A stretch of 64,000 bases of DNA from Rhodobacteraceae bacterium IMCC1909 (GCA_030704425.1 JAPDHM010000001.1:1612001-1676000), one strand, 5' to 3'. Shown: positions 28,466 to 38,694, counted from the stretch's first letter. The notes: a model not told the origin generated them from the sequence alone. Numbers and translations are program-made.

Positions 28466-30727
28466 TCAGCCACATTTCGAATAGCCGCAGCTGCCGCAGG
28501 TCATGCAGCCTTCGACCATACGCAAATCAAATTGCCCGCAGCTTGAACAGGCGGCGCCCCGAGATTGCTCTAGATTCACCACTTCGGCTTGCGGGTCGGA
28601 TTTGAGCCCCATGCCTTCACCGGACAAAAAGCCCGTGACCACCATGTGATGCTCAATCACCCCGCCGATAGCGGCCAGAATCGAAGGGATATATTTCCCG
28701 TCCACCCAAGCGCCACCTCTTGGATCGAAAACCGCTTTCAACTCTTCCACCACAAAGCTCACGTCACCGCCGCGCCGGAACACTGCCGAGATCATCCGCG
28801 TGAGCGCCACAGTCCAGGCGAAATGCTCCATATTCTTGGAATTGATGAACACTTCAAACGGCCGGCGATGCCCGTTCAGCAGCAGATCATTCACCGTGAT
28901 GTAAAGCGCATGCTCGCTGTCTGGCCATTTCACCTTATAGGTTTGCCCTTCCAGCGCCTCGGGGCGGCTCAAAGGCTCGCTGATATAGACCACATCGGCG
29001 CCTGTATCGGCCTCGGGCGTTTTTTCCCCCTCCTCTGACACAGATAAAACAGATCCTGTGATCGCATTGGGCCGATAGGTGGTGCAGCCTTTGCAGCCTT
29101 GATTCCAAGCGGCCATGTAAACGTCTTTGAAAGCCTCAAAGCTGATACCCTCGGGACAGTTAATCGTTTTCGATATCGAGCTGTCGATCCATTTCTGCGC
29201 CGCAGCCTGCATCCGGACATGCTCAAGAGGCTCCAGGGTTTGCGCATTGACGAAATAATCGGGGAGCTCTGCGTCGCCCATCTTGTCGCGCCACATTTGC
29301 ACGGCATAGTCGATCACTTCTTCTTCGGTGCGCGTGCCATCTTTTTGCAGAACTTTGCGCGTGTAGGCATAGGCAAAGACCGGCTCAATCCCAGAAGACA
29401 CATTGCCGGCGTAAAGGCTGATCGTACCGGTCGGCGCGATGCTGGTTAGAAGTGCGTTGCGAATGCCATGCTTTGCAATTGCATCGCGCACATCAGCGTC
29501 CATCTGCTCCATCGCACCACTGGCCAAATAGCCCTCAGCGTCAAACAGCGGAAACGCCCCCTTTTCTTTTGCCAAATCAACAGAAGCCAAATAGGCCGCA
29601 CGGGCAATTTGATGCATCCATTCCTCAGTCTGCGCCGCCGCTTCTACGGATCCATAACGCAGCCCAACCATGAGCAAAGCATCGGCCAGCCCGGTCACCC
29701 CAAGGCCAATCCGGCGCTTGGCCTCAGCCTCGCGCTGTTGCGCCTCCAGTGGGAAACGGCTGGCATCCACCACATTATCCATCATCCGAACCGCGGTTGC
29801 GACCAAATCGGACAAGACCGCCTCATCCAGCTTGGCCTGAGCACCAAAAGGACCAGAGACCAAACGCGTCATATTGATCGATCCCAGCAGACAGGCACCA
29901 TAGGGCGGCAAGGGTTGCTCACCGCACGGATTGGTGGCCGCGATGGTTTCGCAATAATTGAGGTTATTGGCCTGATTGATCCGATCGATAAAGATCACAC
30001 CTGGTTCGGCGAACTCAAAGGTGGAATTCATAATTTGATCCCAAAGCTCGACCGCCCGCAGACTGCGACAGACCTCCCCCTCAAAAACCAAATCCCACGG
30101 CTCATCGGCCTTGACCGCCTCCATAAAGGCATCCGTGACCAAAACCGAGACATTAAACATACGCAAACGCGCAGGATCGCGTTTTGCGGTAATGAAATCC
30201 AAAATATCCGGGTGATCACAGCGCATAGTCGCCATCATCGCGCCGCGCCGGCTGCCCGCCGACATAATCGTGCGGCACATAGCATCCCAAACATCCATAA
30301 AGGATAGGGGGCCCGAGGCATCCGCAGCAACGCCCTTCACCTTTGCCCCTTTGGGACGAATGGTCGAGAAATCATATCCGATGCCGCCGCCTTGCTGCAT
30401 GGTCAGCGCGGCCTCTTTCAACATGTCAAAAATCCCGCCCATACTGTCGGGAATTGTGCCCATGACAAAGCAATTGAACAAAGTCACATTCCGCTCTGTG
30501 CCAGCCCCAGCAGTGATGCGCCCGGCCGGCAAAAATTTGAAATCGGCCAAAGCGTCATAGAACTTCGGCTCCCATTCGGCGGGTGCGGTTTCGACTGCGG
30601 CCAAAGCACGCGCGATGCGCTGCCAGCTGTCTTCGACGGTCTTGTCGATGGGCGTACCATCCACCTGTTTGAAGCGGTATTTCATATCCCAGATTTGTTC
30701 GGCGATTGGAGCTGCAAAGCGTGTCAT
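28466..30727 (-). CDS. nrdJ: Adenosylcobalamin-dependent (class II) ribonucleotide reductase
   Basis: This 753-residue oxygen-independent enzyme reduces ribonucleotides to deoxyribonucleotides using a B12 radical. Recognisable parts are FLPAGRITAGAGT near residue 70, FNCFVMG near 86, the radical-site block NPCGEQPLPPYGACLLGSIN near 267-286, and a C-terminal Cys cluster (CSSCGQF, CMTCGSCGYSKCG) that re-reduces the active site. The ATG at 30727 gives the usual MTRFAAPIAEQIWDMKYRF start with GGAACGG upstream; two earlier in-frame starts lack a ribosome site. No cobalamin riboswitch is seen. cobU in this window could support its cofactor supply. Confidence 0.95.
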   Translation of the reverse strand: MTRFAAPIAEQIWDMKYRFKQVDGTPIDKTVEDSWQRIARALAAVETAPAEWEPKFYDALADFKFLPAGRITAGAGTERNVTLFNCFVMGTIPDSMGGIFDMLKEAALTMQQGGGIGYDFSTIRPKGAKVKGVAADASGPLSFMDVWDAMCRTIMSAGSRRGAMMATMRCDHPDILDFITAKRDPARLRMFNVSVLVTDAFMEAVKADEPWDLVFEGEVCRSLRAVELWDQIMNSTFEFAEPGVIFIDRINQANNLNYCETIAATNPCGEQPLPPYGACLLGSINMTRLVSGPFGAQAKLDEAVLSDLVATAVRMMDNVVDASRFPLEAQQREAEAKRRIGLGVTGLADALLMVGLRYGSVEAAAQTEEWMHQIARAAYLASVDLAKEKGAFPLFDAEGYLASGAMEQMDADVRDAIAKHGIRNALLTSIAPTGTISLYAGNVSSGIEPVFAYAYTRKVLQKDGTRTEEEVIDYAVQMWRDKMGDAELPDYFVNAQTLEPLEHVRMQAAAQKWIDSSISKTINCPEGISFEAFKDVYMAAWNQGCKGCTTYRPNAITGSVLSVSEEGEKTPEADTGADVVYISEPLSRPEALEGQTYKVKWPDSEHALYITVNDLLLNGHRRPFEVFINSKNMEHFAWTVALTRMISAVFRRGGDVSFVVEELKAVFDPRGGAWVDGKYIPSILAAIGGVIEHHMVVTGFLSGEGMGLKSDPQAEVVNLEQSRGAACSSCGQFDLRMVEGCMTCGSCGYSKCG

Positions 30728-30831
30728 GAACCGTTCCATATGTAAGCGCAAAAAGAAGGTGTAAAACTAGCCCTCACGGGTTCAAAGGTCAACTTGTATC
30801 CCGGGCTCGAATCTGATCTTTTGCAGTTGGT

Positions 30832-30847
30832 ACACAACATCTAGGGT
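30832..30847. promoter_or_regulatory. Possible NrdR-box-like sequence upstream of nrdJ
   Basis: The sequence ACACAACATCTAGGGT matches 13 of 16 positions of the NrdR consensus ACACWATATATWGTGT. It lies about 105 bases upstream of nrdJ and just before the divergent DUF1489 gene. NrdR boxes normally occur in pairs, and no convincing second box was found 31 bases away. Confidence 0.25.
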
Positions 30848-30853
30848 GGCGAG

Positions 30854-31285
30854 TTGTCGAAACACATAAACTTAGTAAAGCTCAGCGTGGGCACGGAGTC
30901 GATTGAGGGTCTGCGCGCGTGGCAGTCCAGCCCCATGGCGCAAACCCGCGATGGCCTGCCGCGCCATATCACCCGCATGTGGCCCAAACGTGGTGAAGAG
31001 CTGCTCGCAGGCGGTTCAATCTATTGGATTATTAAGGGTGCAATTTTATGTCGCCAAAAGCTGATCCGCCTCGATGAGGCCACAGGTTCAGACGGCATTC
31101 GCCGCTGCGCGATTGTCACAGATCCAGAGCTGATCGCTGTGGCCGCAACGCCCAAGCGGGCTTTTCAAGGCTGGCGCTACCTGCAACCAAATGACGCGCC
31201 CCCAGATTTGGCCAAAGCGCGCCCCAGTGATGACGCGCTGCCGGCCGAGATGCAGGCGGCTTTGGCCTCTATCGGTATTTTATGA
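30854..31285 (+). CDS. DUF1489-family conserved protein, TTG start
   Basis: A 143-residue cytoplasmic protein of the alphaproteobacterial DUF1489 family, function unknown. The N-terminus HINLVKLSVGTESIEGLRAWQ and the middle GGSIYWIIKGAILCRQKLIRLDE are the conserved blocks. The start is a TTG with AGGGTGG six bases upstream; no ATG lies near. It is divergent from nrdJ and its stop is 3 bases from that of convergent hisG. Confidence 0.85.
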   Translation: MSKHINLVKLSVGTESIEGLRAWQSSPMAQTRDGLPRHITRMWPKRGEELLAGGSIYWIIKGAILCRQKLIRLDEATGSDGIRRCAIVTDPELIAVAATPKRAFQGWRYLQPNDAPPDLAKARPSDDALPAEMQAALASIGIL

Positions 31286-31288
31286 CCG

Positions 31289-31963
31289 CTATTGAGCGCC
31301 AATTTTCCGGATCAAAGGCCCGCAGTCGCCGCCAGCGTTGCGCGATTTCCAGAGGGTCGCTTGAGATTTCAAGACCAAACCATCCTCCAATATCCGCAGG
31401 TGATTGGCCACAATCGTAGCGCCGGTGCTAGTGATATCTGCAATGGCTTCGGCGGTCTCATTCTTTACGGCACCTTCAGTCGCGCCCTGACTGTCAACCA
31501 ATTGGTAATCCGCCACACCCTGCAGGGTCAAAAACTGGCGCACCAAACGGTGATATTTGGTGGCAATCCGCAAGCGAAAGCCATGGTCAGAGCGGAACCT
31601 AGCCGCAACAGCATCAAGATCATGCAGACAGGTCACATCACGCCAGCAGGCCGGCACGGCAATAATTAGATCGGCAAAGCCAAAGCCCATCTCAGCGACA
31701 GGCGCGACTGCATCTGCCCAATTGGCCAGTTTCTCATGAACCAAATCCGTACCGGTCACCCCAAGGTGAATGCGGCTAGCGGCCAATTCGCGCGGGATCT
31801 CTCCGGCAGAGAGCAACACAAGCTCAACCCCATCGACCCCCTCAACCCGGCCGACATATTCGCGATCCGAGCCAGATTTCGATAGCTTAACACCCCGCTC
31901 TGCAAACCATTCAAAAGTCTCTTTCATCAACCGCCCCTTGGAGGGCACGCCAAGCTTTATCAT
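31289..31963 (-). CDS. hisG: ATP phosphoribosyltransferase, short form catalytic subunit
   Basis: This 224-residue enzyme catalyses the first step of histidine synthesis, joining PRPP to ATP. The length is that of the short form, which lacks the C-terminal regulatory domain and needs HisZ. LGVPSKGRLM at residues 4-13 and GVTGTDLVHE near 68 are the N-terminal signatures; the PRPP-binding region lies near LVDSQGATEGAVKNETAEAIADITSTGAT, residues 155-183. The ATG overlaps the end of hisZ by four bases, so the two partner subunits are translationally coupled. Confidence 0.95.
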   Translation of the reverse strand: MIKLGVPSKGRLMKETFEWFAERGVKLSKSGSDREYVGRVEGVDGVELVLLSAGEIPRELAASRIHLGVTGTDLVHEKLANWADAVAPVAEMGFGFADLIIAVPACWRDVTCLHDLDAVAARFRSDHGFRLRIATKYHRLVRQFLTLQGVADYQLVDSQGATEGAVKNETAEAIADITSTGATIVANHLRILEDGLVLKSQATLWKSRNAGGDCGPLIRKIGAQ

Positions 31964-33006
31964 GATGCGCTCCCCGTTGCGGCCCGCAGGCTGTATTCAG
32001 GCCGAATAATGCCTCCCACCGCGGGCACCGCGCGCCCCTGTCCTAGCACGCGGGTCAAAGCATCATAGCGCCCACCGGAGGCGATGGCGGGCCAGCCAGG
32101 CTCTGCGGCATAAAAGCCGAACACAAACCCATCGTAATATTCCATGGCCGTTAGCCCATAGGCCGCCTCAAACCCAATCTGCGCCACATCCACCCCAGCC
32201 GCATCAAGCGCTTTGATCCGGGCGGCCATATGCGCCACCGCAGGGCCAATCGAGGGCAAACGGCGGGTGAGCGCTTGCAAAAGCTCCAAAGCCTCCGGCA
32301 ATTTGCCCCGGATAGCCAAAAGATCAGTCAAAGCCTCAATCTCAGCGGGCGGAATGGGCGGCGCTGCGGCCTCGTCTTGCAATTGCGCCAATCGTTCCTG
32401 CACATCCTGAGCACTGCGCAGACCAATCTGCTGCCCGCCTGCGCCTAAGAGTTTCTGCGCCACAGGTTGCGAAAACCGCGCAAGCAAGGACTGAAACCGC
32501 AAAGGCCGCCAAATGTGACGCCGCAACGCCGCCTTTCGCGCGTCGGAAGTGGTCAGCCCGTCAATTGCCGCCCGCAAAAGCCCGACATCCCCTGTTGAGG
32601 CGGTCAGATCCAGGGGCGCAAGAATGCGGTGAAACAGTCCGAAGACTTCGGCCTCAATCGCCTCAGGCGCGCTGCGGTCAAACACTTCATAACCCACCTG
32701 CTCGCTTTGCGCCGCGCGGCCAGTCGCGCTGTCTTGATAGCGAAACACAGGCCCGGCATATGTATATCGGGCGGGCTCGGCGCTCACGGCCATATGGCGT
32801 TGGACCACCGGAACGGTAAAATCTGGCCGCAGCATTTGCTCGCCGCGCAGAGGATCTGCGGTCACATAGGCGCGTGCGCGGATATCTTCACCATATAGGT
32901 CCAGCAACACATCGGCCGGTTGCAGAATATCTGCCTCCACTCGTACCGCGCCAGTGGCCTCAAAGACCCCCAAAAGGCGTGCAATCTCTGCACGAAGCTG
33001 GCTCAT
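31960..33006 (-). CDS. hisZ: ATP phosphoribosyltransferase regulatory subunit
   Basis: A 348-residue catalytically inactive paralogue of class II histidyl-tRNA synthetase that forms an octamer with short HisG and mediates histidine feedback. The class II core is visible in [13 protein letters not shown] near residue 60 and [12 protein letters not shown] near 81; the C-terminus has [27 protein letters not shown] near 292-318. The anticodon-binding domain of HisRS is missing, as expected. It overlaps both hisS (upstream) and hisG (downstream) by four bases. Confidence 0.94.
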   Translation of the reverse strand: MSQLRAEIARLLGVFEATGAVRVEADILQPADVLLDLYGEDIRARAYVTADPLRGEQMLRPDFTVPVVQRHMAVSAEPARYTYAGPVFRYQDSATGRAAQSEQVGYEVFDRSAPEAIEAEVFGLFHRILAPLDLTASTGDVGLLRAAIDGLTTSDARKAALRRHIWRPLRFQSLLARFSQPVAQKLLGAGGQQIGLRSAQDVQERLAQLQDEAAAPPIPPAEIEALTDLLAIRGKLPEALELLQALTRRLPSIGPAVAHMAARIKALDAAGVDVAQIGFEAAYGLTAMEYYDGFVFGFYAAEPGWPAIASGGRYDALTRVLGQGRAVPAVGGIIRPEYSLRAATGSAS

Positions 33007-34502
33007 TGTGCCGCGCCCTGTGCCGCCAGCATCTCACGCACCTTATCCACAAGCTGCGCGCGGGGCGCTTCAATTTGACTTGGCCGAGCCTTCCATTCTT
33101 CTAAGCTGGCCTCTTTGGCCAATTGCGCGCCCAGGATCAAATCCTTAATCTGCACAATCCCAGCCGCTTGCTCATCACCGCCTTCGATGATGGCAATGGG
33201 GCTGTTGCGATTGTCTGCATATTTCAACTGATTGCCAAAATTCTTGGGATTGCCGAGATAAACTTCGGCGCGAATTCCCGCGGCGCGCAATTGTGTTGCC
33301 ATCGCCTGATAGTCGCCCATACGCGCCCTATCCATCACAGTGATGACCACGGGACCGGACTGCGCGCTTTGCAGTTGCCCCTTCATCCGTAGCGCTGCCA
33401 AGAGGCGGTCGACCCCAATGGAAACACCTGTTGCTGGCACTTCTTGCCCGGTGAAACGCTTGACCAAATCGTCATAACGCCCGCCCCCTGCAACCGAACC
33501 AAATTGCCTGGGCCGGCCTTTTTCATCCTTGATTTCAAAGGTCAACTCCGCCTCATAGACCGGACCAGTGTAATAGCCCAACCCGCGCACAACCGACGGG
33601 TCTAGCACGATGCGATCCGCGCCATAGCCCTGGGTTGTGACCAGTTCCGAGATCTGTTGCAGCTCATCGACGCCGGCTTCACCTATGGCCGAGCCTGTGA
33701 CCAGGCGGCGTAAATTTCTCAAGGTGTCCGCAGGGGTGGCGCCCAGTGCCTGCATGAACCCCATGACCACCTCAGCTTGCTCTGCGGCAAGCCCAGCACC
33801 TTGGGTGAAATCGCCACTGTCATCTTTGCGGCCCGCGCCCAGCAGCGCCCGCACACCCTCCAACCCCAAACGATCCAGCTTGTCGATCGCCCGAAGCACA
33901 ATCCCGCGCTCGTCGGTAAATTTTTCGGGATCCGAACGGTCCAAAATACCAGCCACTTCCATCACACCATTGAGCACTTTGCGATTGTTCACCCGGATGA
34001 TGTAATCGCCGCGGGCAATGCCCACTTTTTCCAATGTATCAGAAAGCATCGTGCAAATCTCTGCATCAGCGGCCATGCTGGCCGATCCGACCGTGTCCGC
34101 ATCACATTGATAAAACTGACGAAACCTACCAGGCCCCGGTTTTTCATTGCGCCAAACCGGCCCCATGGCAAAGCGGCGATAGGGGCTGGGCAGCTCATTG
34201 CGGTGTTGGGCATAGACCCGAGCCAGGGGCGCTGTCAAATCATAACGCAGCGCCAGCCAATCGTCATCCTCTTGCCAGGCAAAGACACCTTCATTCGGGC
34301 GATCCACATCGGGCAGAAATTTACCCAAAGCCTCCACTGTTTCCACAGCGCTGCTTTCCAGCTGCTCAAACCCATAAAGATGATACACATCCGCTATGCG
34401 CCGCAGCATCTCCACCCGCTCGGACACATCTGCCCCAAAGTAATCGCGAAACCCTTTCGGCGGCAGCGCCTTTGGTTTGGGTGCTTTTTTCTGTTTGGCC
34501 AT
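33003..34502 (-). CDS. hisS: Histidyl-tRNA synthetase
   Basis: A 499-residue class II aminoacyl-tRNA synthetase that charges tRNA-His. Motif 2 appears in [27 protein letters not shown] near residues 108-134, the HisRS-specific histidine loop in [13 protein letters not shown] near 303, and motif 3 in [13 protein letters not shown] near 360. The C-terminal anticodon-binding domain follows with [12 protein letters not shown] near 410. The ATG at 34502 follows AGGGG; the frame extends two codons to a TTG. The gene heads an overlapping hisS-hisZ-hisG unit. Confidence 0.96.
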   Translation of the reverse strand: MAKQKKAPKPKALPPKGFRDYFGADVSERVEMLRRIADVYHLYGFEQLESSAVETVEALGKFLPDVDRPNEGVFAWQEDDDWLALRYDLTAPLARVYAQHRNELPSPYRRFAMGPVWRNEKPGPGRFRQFYQCDADTVGSASMAADAEICTMLSDTLEKVGIARGDYIIRVNNRKVLNGVMEVAGILDRSDPEKFTDERGIVLRAIDKLDRLGLEGVRALLGAGRKDDSGDFTQGAGLAAEQAEVVMGFMQALGATPADTLRNLRRLVTGSAIGEAGVDELQQISELVTTQGYGADRIVLDPSVVRGLGYYTGPVYEAELTFEIKDEKGRPRQFGSVAGGGRYDDLVKRFTGQEVPATGVSIGVDRLLAALRMKGQLQSAQSGPVVITVMDRARMGDYQAMATQLRAAGIRAEVYLGNPKNFGNQLKYADNRNSPIAIIEGGDEQAAGIVQIKDLILGAQLAKEASLEEWKARPSQIEAPRAQLVDKVREMLAAQGAAQ

Positions 34503-34634
34503 GATCAACCCCTATGTCTTGGCCTGCATTTAACCGCCCCAGCGCCGGGGGGCAACATGCGAGTTGACCTGCGCAGAGACCTGGCCCGCAAAAAGATGCT
34601 TGATCCAAGAGGTGAGATCGCGCACATGGCAGGC

Positions 34635-34832
34635 ATGACACAAGCACTAGAAGAACAAATCGCCCATCTAACTCGCACTGTCGAAGAGCTCTCCGACGTT
34701 GTCGCCAAACAGGATGCGGAGTTGCGCCGCCTGACGGGGATTGTCGATCTTTTGGCCCAGCGCGCGCGGGATCGTGAGGCCGATGGCGGCGGTGGCTTCA
34801 TTCTTGGTGATGAACGCCCACCGCATTATTGA
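34635..34832 (+). CDS. slyX: SlyX-family protein
   Basis: A small coiled-coil protein of about 65 residues with the SlyX pattern LEEQIAHLTRTVEELSDVVAKQDAELRRLTGIVDLL, followed by a short tail ending in the typical PPHY. The family's function is unknown. The ATG at 34635 gives the usual start; an ATG three codons upstream (34626) is equally possible because GAGGTGAG lies nearer to it. It is divergent from hisS and convergent with dnaE. Confidence 0.82.
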   Translation: MTQALEEQIAHLTRTVEELSDVVAKQDAELRRLTGIVDLLAQRARDREADGGGGFILGDERPPHY

Positions 34833-34856
34833 GGCTCAAAATTATTGAGGCCCAAG
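34825..34856. repeat. 16-bp tandem duplication across the slyX stop codon
   Basis: ATTATTGAGGCTCAAA (34825-34840) is followed directly by ATTATTGAGGCCCAAG (34841-34856), 14 of 16 bases identical. The first copy contains the slyX stop TGA at 34830-34832. The duplicated part lies between two convergent genes. Confidence 0.75.
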
Positions 34857-34870
34857 CCCCCGGCAGCGCT

Positions 34871-37800
34871 CTATAAATCTTCCACCATCAATACGCCTTC
34901 AAGGCTTTTCAAAGCGCCTTTGATTTGCGGCGTTACGGGGAAGTTTTGGCCTAGGTCCATGTCAACCTCGCCAGGCAGGCTGTCATCGAGCAGACAAAAG
35001 GAAATCGGACCCTTGGCGCCCAGCTTGGTGGCGCGCGCCGCCTCTCGCAGAACCGTGGCGACAGGCTCAATCGCAAGGGGCGTATCAAGATAGATCCGCA
35101 AGCCAGCACCGCCCGCCTGTGCCACCGCCCCATCCATGGGCTGTACCGAGCGGCACAGCAATTTCAGCTGCTCGGCCTCCATCGTCGCCTCAACGCTCAA
35201 GACAATCTTCGAGCCCGCCTCAAGATGTTCGCGGGAGATCTCAAGCGTATCGCTGAACATGGTGGCCTCAAAAGCGCCGGTTGTATCGCTCAGCTGCACA
35301 AAGGCAAATCGATTGCCCCGCGCAGATTTACGCTCCTGTCGCCCGGCTACAATACCGGCCAATTTGGCAACAAGCGGGCCGTCCTTGGCTTTTTCACTTA
35401 GCTGGTCAAGCGTAATGACCCCAGAGCGTTTGAGCGAGGACATATAGTCATCCAGCGGGTGACCGGACAGATAAAAGCCAATCGCCTTGAACTCTTCTGC
35501 CAATTGCACCCCAGGCAACCAATTAGGCACGGGAGACAGGCGCGGTTCGGGCAGATCCTCACCCGCCTCGCCAAAAAGGCTGACTTGGCTCGAATTGCGC
35601 TGCTCATGCACTGCCGCCGAATAGGCGACAAGATCATCCAAACTGTCAAAGACCCGGTGCCGATTAGGGTCCAATTGATCAAACGCCCCAGCCCGCGCGA
35701 GCATCTCAAGGGGTCTTTTCCCCACACGTTTGAGATCCACACGCCGGGCAAAATCAAACACGGTGCTAAAGGGCCGATCACCGCGGCCATTGATAATCAG
35801 CCCCATCGCCTCAACACCGACATTTTTCAACGCGCCAAGCCCATAGACCAAAGCGCCCTCAGCCACGTCAAACTGTGCTTGCGAGCGATTCACGCAAGGG
35901 GGGATATAGGGAAGATTGAGCCCTTTTCGCACTTCATCAAAATAGATCGCTAGCTTATCTGTGAGATGCAGATCACAATTCATAACCCCGGCCATAAACT
36001 CAACCGGATGGTTGGCCTTGAGCCAAGCCGTCTGATAGCTCACCACCGCATAGGCGGCCGCATGGGATTTGTTAAAGCCATAGTTGGCGAATTTATCGAG
36101 CAAATCCCAGGTCGCTTTGGCGGTTTTTTCATCCACCCCATTGTCCGCAGCGCCGGCCAAAAACTTGGGCCGTTCCGCGTCCATCGCCTCTTGGATTTTT
36201 TTGCCCATGGCGCGGCGCAACAAATCGGCGCCCCCCAGAGAATAGCCCGCCATTTGACGCGCAATTTCCATCACCTGCTCTTGGTAAACAATAATACCCT
36301 GCGTCTCATCCAAGATATGATCGACCGAAGGGTGCAGCAGCTCACGCTCACTTAATCCGTTTTTGACCTCACAATATTTCGGGATATTTTCCATCGGCCC
36401 CGGCCGATAGAGCGCCACCAAGGCCACGATGTCTTCAATGCAGTTGGGCTTCATACGCTTCAGCGCATCCATCATGCCGCTGGATTCCACCTGAAAGATC
36501 GCCACGGTTTTCGCCGCGGAATAGATTGCATAGGAGGCCGCATCATCCAAAGGAATGGCGCTGATATCGCCCTCCATCCCGGGCGGCGGCGTATAGAGCG
36601 CGCGCCCATCGGCCGATTGATGCAACAGGCGCGAGCGATTGATTAAATCCACCGCATTTTGAATAACGGTTAGCGTCTTGAGGCCCAAAAAATCGAATTT
36701 TACCAGGCCAGCCTGCTCGACCCATTTCATATTAAACTGCGTTGCCGGCATGTCAGAGCGCGGATCTTGATAGAGCGGCACCAATTGATCCAATGGCCGA
36801 TCGCCAATCACCACGCCCGCCGCATGGGTTGAGGCATTCCGCAGCAGCCCTTCCACTTGCTGGCCATAGGTCAACAGTCGATCTACAACCTCTTCCGCCC
36901 GTGCTTCCTCGCGCAGACGCGGCTCATCGGCCAGCGCCTTTTCGATACTCACCGGTTTAACCCCTTCAACCGGAATCATTTTAGACAAGCGGTCGACCTG
37001 CCCATAGGGCATTTGCAGCACCCGCCCAATGTCGCGCACAGCCGCTTTCGATAATAAGGCCCCAAAGGTGATGATTTGCCCCACCCGGTCACGGCCATAT
37101 TTTTGTTGGACATAGCGAATCACCTCTTCACGACGATCCATGCAAAAATCGATGTCGAAATCGGGCATTGAGACCCGTTCCGGGTTCAAAAATCGCTCAA
37201 ACAGCAAACCATAGCGCAGAGGATCCAGATCCGTGATCGTCAAGGCATAGGCCACGAGCGAGCCCGCGCCAGAACCGCGCCCCGGCCCCACCGGGATGTT
37301 TTGCGCTTTGGTCCAAGCGATAAAATCCGCCACGATCAAGAAATAGCCGGGGAATCCCATGCCCTCGATGATGTCCAGCTCGAAATCGAGCCGTTTTTGA
37401 TAGTCCTCAGGCGAAACCGCATGGGGGATCACAGCCAAACGGCGCGCCAGCCCCTCATTGGATTGTCGCCGCAGTTCTTGCACCTCATCATCGGCAAATT
37501 TCGGCAAAATCGGATCGCGCTTATAGGCTTTGAACGCGCAGCGGCGAGCGATTTCGACTGTATTCTCCAAGGCCTCCGGCAAATCCGCAAAGAGCACAGC
37601 CATTTCTGCCGGTGATTTGAGGTAATGCTGTGGGGTGAGGCGTCGTCTCGGACCTTGTTGATCCACATAAGAGCCTTCCGCAATACAGATCAACGCATCA
37701 TGGGCCTCGTAGATTTCCGGCTTGGGGAAATACACGTCGTTGGTGGCCACCAACGGCAAATCCATCGCATAGGCCATTTCAACCAAGCCTCGTTCGCTGA

Positions 37801-38371
37801 GCCTTTCAGCGTCGGGCATACGCCCATCCTCGCTGGGATGACGTTGCAGCTCCACATAAAGCCGATCTCCAAAGGCCTGTGCCAAACCTTCAAGTAAAGC
37901 CTGCGCCTTGGAGGTCTGACCATTTTGCAGCAATTTTCCCAAAGGCCCATTTGGCCCGCCGGTCAGGCAGATCACACCCTCCACATGCGCGGCCAGCTGC
38001 GCAATTTGCACCTGCGGCAGCGTTCCGTCGCTGTCCAGATAGAGGCAGGAGTTGAGCGCCATAAGGTTTTCATACCCGCGCTCATTTTGCGCCAAAAGCA
38101 CCAAGGCGGCCGGAGCGCGCGGCTTTTCCGTCGCAGGTGCGGGGTCATAGGCCATATCCACCTGGCAGCCGATGATTGGCTGAATACCCGCCTTGGACGC
38201 CGCTTCCGAAAACTCCAGAGCGCAAAACATATTGTTGGTATCCGTCACCGCAATGGCCGGCATGCCCATAGACACCGCCAAATCGGGCAATTTCTTGAGC
38301 CGAACGGCCCCCTCGAGCAGTGAATATTCGCTGTGAACTCGAAGATGAATGAATTTTAGATTCTCGCGCAT
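34871..38371 (-). CDS. dnaE: DNA polymerase III alpha subunit
   Basis: The 1166-residue replicative polymerase. The N-terminal PHP domain begins with FIHLRVHSEYSLLEGAV. The palm's catalytic Asp pair is in PDFDIDFCMDRREEV near residues 400-414, and the preceding GPGRGSGAGSLVAYAL near 363 is the nucleotide-binding motif. The tandem helix-hairpin-helix region, OB fold (FAFVQLSDTTGAFEATMF near 1030) and C-terminal tau-binding region follow in the normal order. Its length matches DnaE1-type enzymes rather than ImuC/DnaE2. It appears to be monocistronic. Confidence 0.97.
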   Translation of the reverse strand: MRENLKFIHLRVHSEYSLLEGAVRLKKLPDLAVSMGMPAIAVTDTNNMFCALEFSEAASKAGIQPIIGCQVDMAYDPAPATEKPRAPAALVLLAQNERGYENLMALNSCLYLDSDGTLPQVQIAQLAAHVEGVICLTGGPNGPLGKLLQNGQTSKAQALLEGLAQAFGDRLYVELQRHPSEDGRMPDAERLSERGLVEMAYAMDLPLVATNDVYFPKPEIYEAHDALICIAEGSYVDQQGPRRRLTPQHYLKSPAEMAVLFADLPEALENTVEIARRCAFKAYKRDPILPKFADDEVQELRRQSNEGLARRLAVIPHAVSPEDYQKRLDFELDIIEGMGFPGYFLIVADFIAWTKAQNIPVGPGRGSGAGSLVAYALTITDLDPLRYGLLFERFLNPERVSMPDFDIDFCMDRREEVIRYVQQKYGRDRVGQIITFGALLSKAAVRDIGRVLQMPYGQVDRLSKMIPVEGVKPVSIEKALADEPRLREEARAEEVVDRLLTYGQQVEGLLRNASTHAAGVVIGDRPLDQLVPLYQDPRSDMPATQFNMKWVEQAGLVKFDFLGLKTLTVIQNAVDLINRSRLLHQSADGRALYTPPPGMEGDISAIPLDDAASYAIYSAAKTVAIFQVESSGMMDALKRMKPNCIEDIVALVALYRPGPMENIPKYCEVKNGLSERELLHPSVDHILDETQGIIVYQEQVMEIARQMAGYSLGGADLLRRAMGKKIQEAMDAERPKFLAGAADNGVDEKTAKATWDLLDKFANYGFNKSHAAAYAVVSYQTAWLKANHPVEFMAGVMNCDLHLTDKLAIYFDEVRKGLNLPYIPPCVNRSQAQFDVAEGALVYGLGALKNVGVEAMGLIINGRGDRPFSTVFDFARRVDLKRVGKRPLEMLARAGAFDQLDPNRHRVFDSLDDLVAYSAAVHEQRNSSQVSLFGEAGEDLPEPRLSPVPNWLPGVQLAEEFKAIGFYLSGHPLDDYMSSLKRSGVITLDQLSEKAKDGPLVAKLAGIVAGRQERKSARGNRFAFVQLSDTTGAFEATMFSDTLEISREHLEAGSKIVLSVEATMEAEQLKLLCRSVQPMDGAVAQAGGAGLRIYLDTPLAIEPVATVLREAARATKLGAKGPISFCLLDDSLPGEVDMDLGQNFPVTPQIKGALKSLEGVLMVEDL

Positions 38372-38694
38372 ATCTCATGGATAAACTGCCGATGCCCCGG
38401 CATCCAGTGTAAAACGCCCCACAGGCCAATCTGTCGCCTCGGGTGCAGCCAGCAAGGGGACATCTGCGCAAAAACAATCTCCAATCGATCAAACAATCGC
38501 GCTTTCACGTCTGGTTATCGCGCCCGAGCAGGCGCTGCCGTCTTTTCCACCCAAGCGTGCAATATGCAGAAGCCATTATTTTTTTCTTGCCCGACTCACA
38601 AAATTCAGAGTTACTCACGAAGTGCCCAATTTGGTTTTACGCCGCATCGGACCTTGGCGCGAAAAATTAACAGACAGTGGCACAACTCTTTCAA
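38372..38694. other. 323-base divergent intergenic region between dnaE and xdhA
   Basis: No gene was found. It must hold the promoters of dnaE (minus) and the xdh operon (plus). A 14-base palindrome, GATGCCCCGGCATC, lies at 38391-38404, about 20 bases before dnaE. An AT-rich stretch with a run of seven Ts near 38578-38584, followed by TTGCCC and GTTACT 17 bases apart, is a weak candidate for the xdh promoter. Confidence 0.35.

Noticed and set aside
30728-30853. A cobalamin riboswitch upstream of nrdJ.
   Set aside because: The 126-base region is too short and lacks the conserved B12-box sequence.
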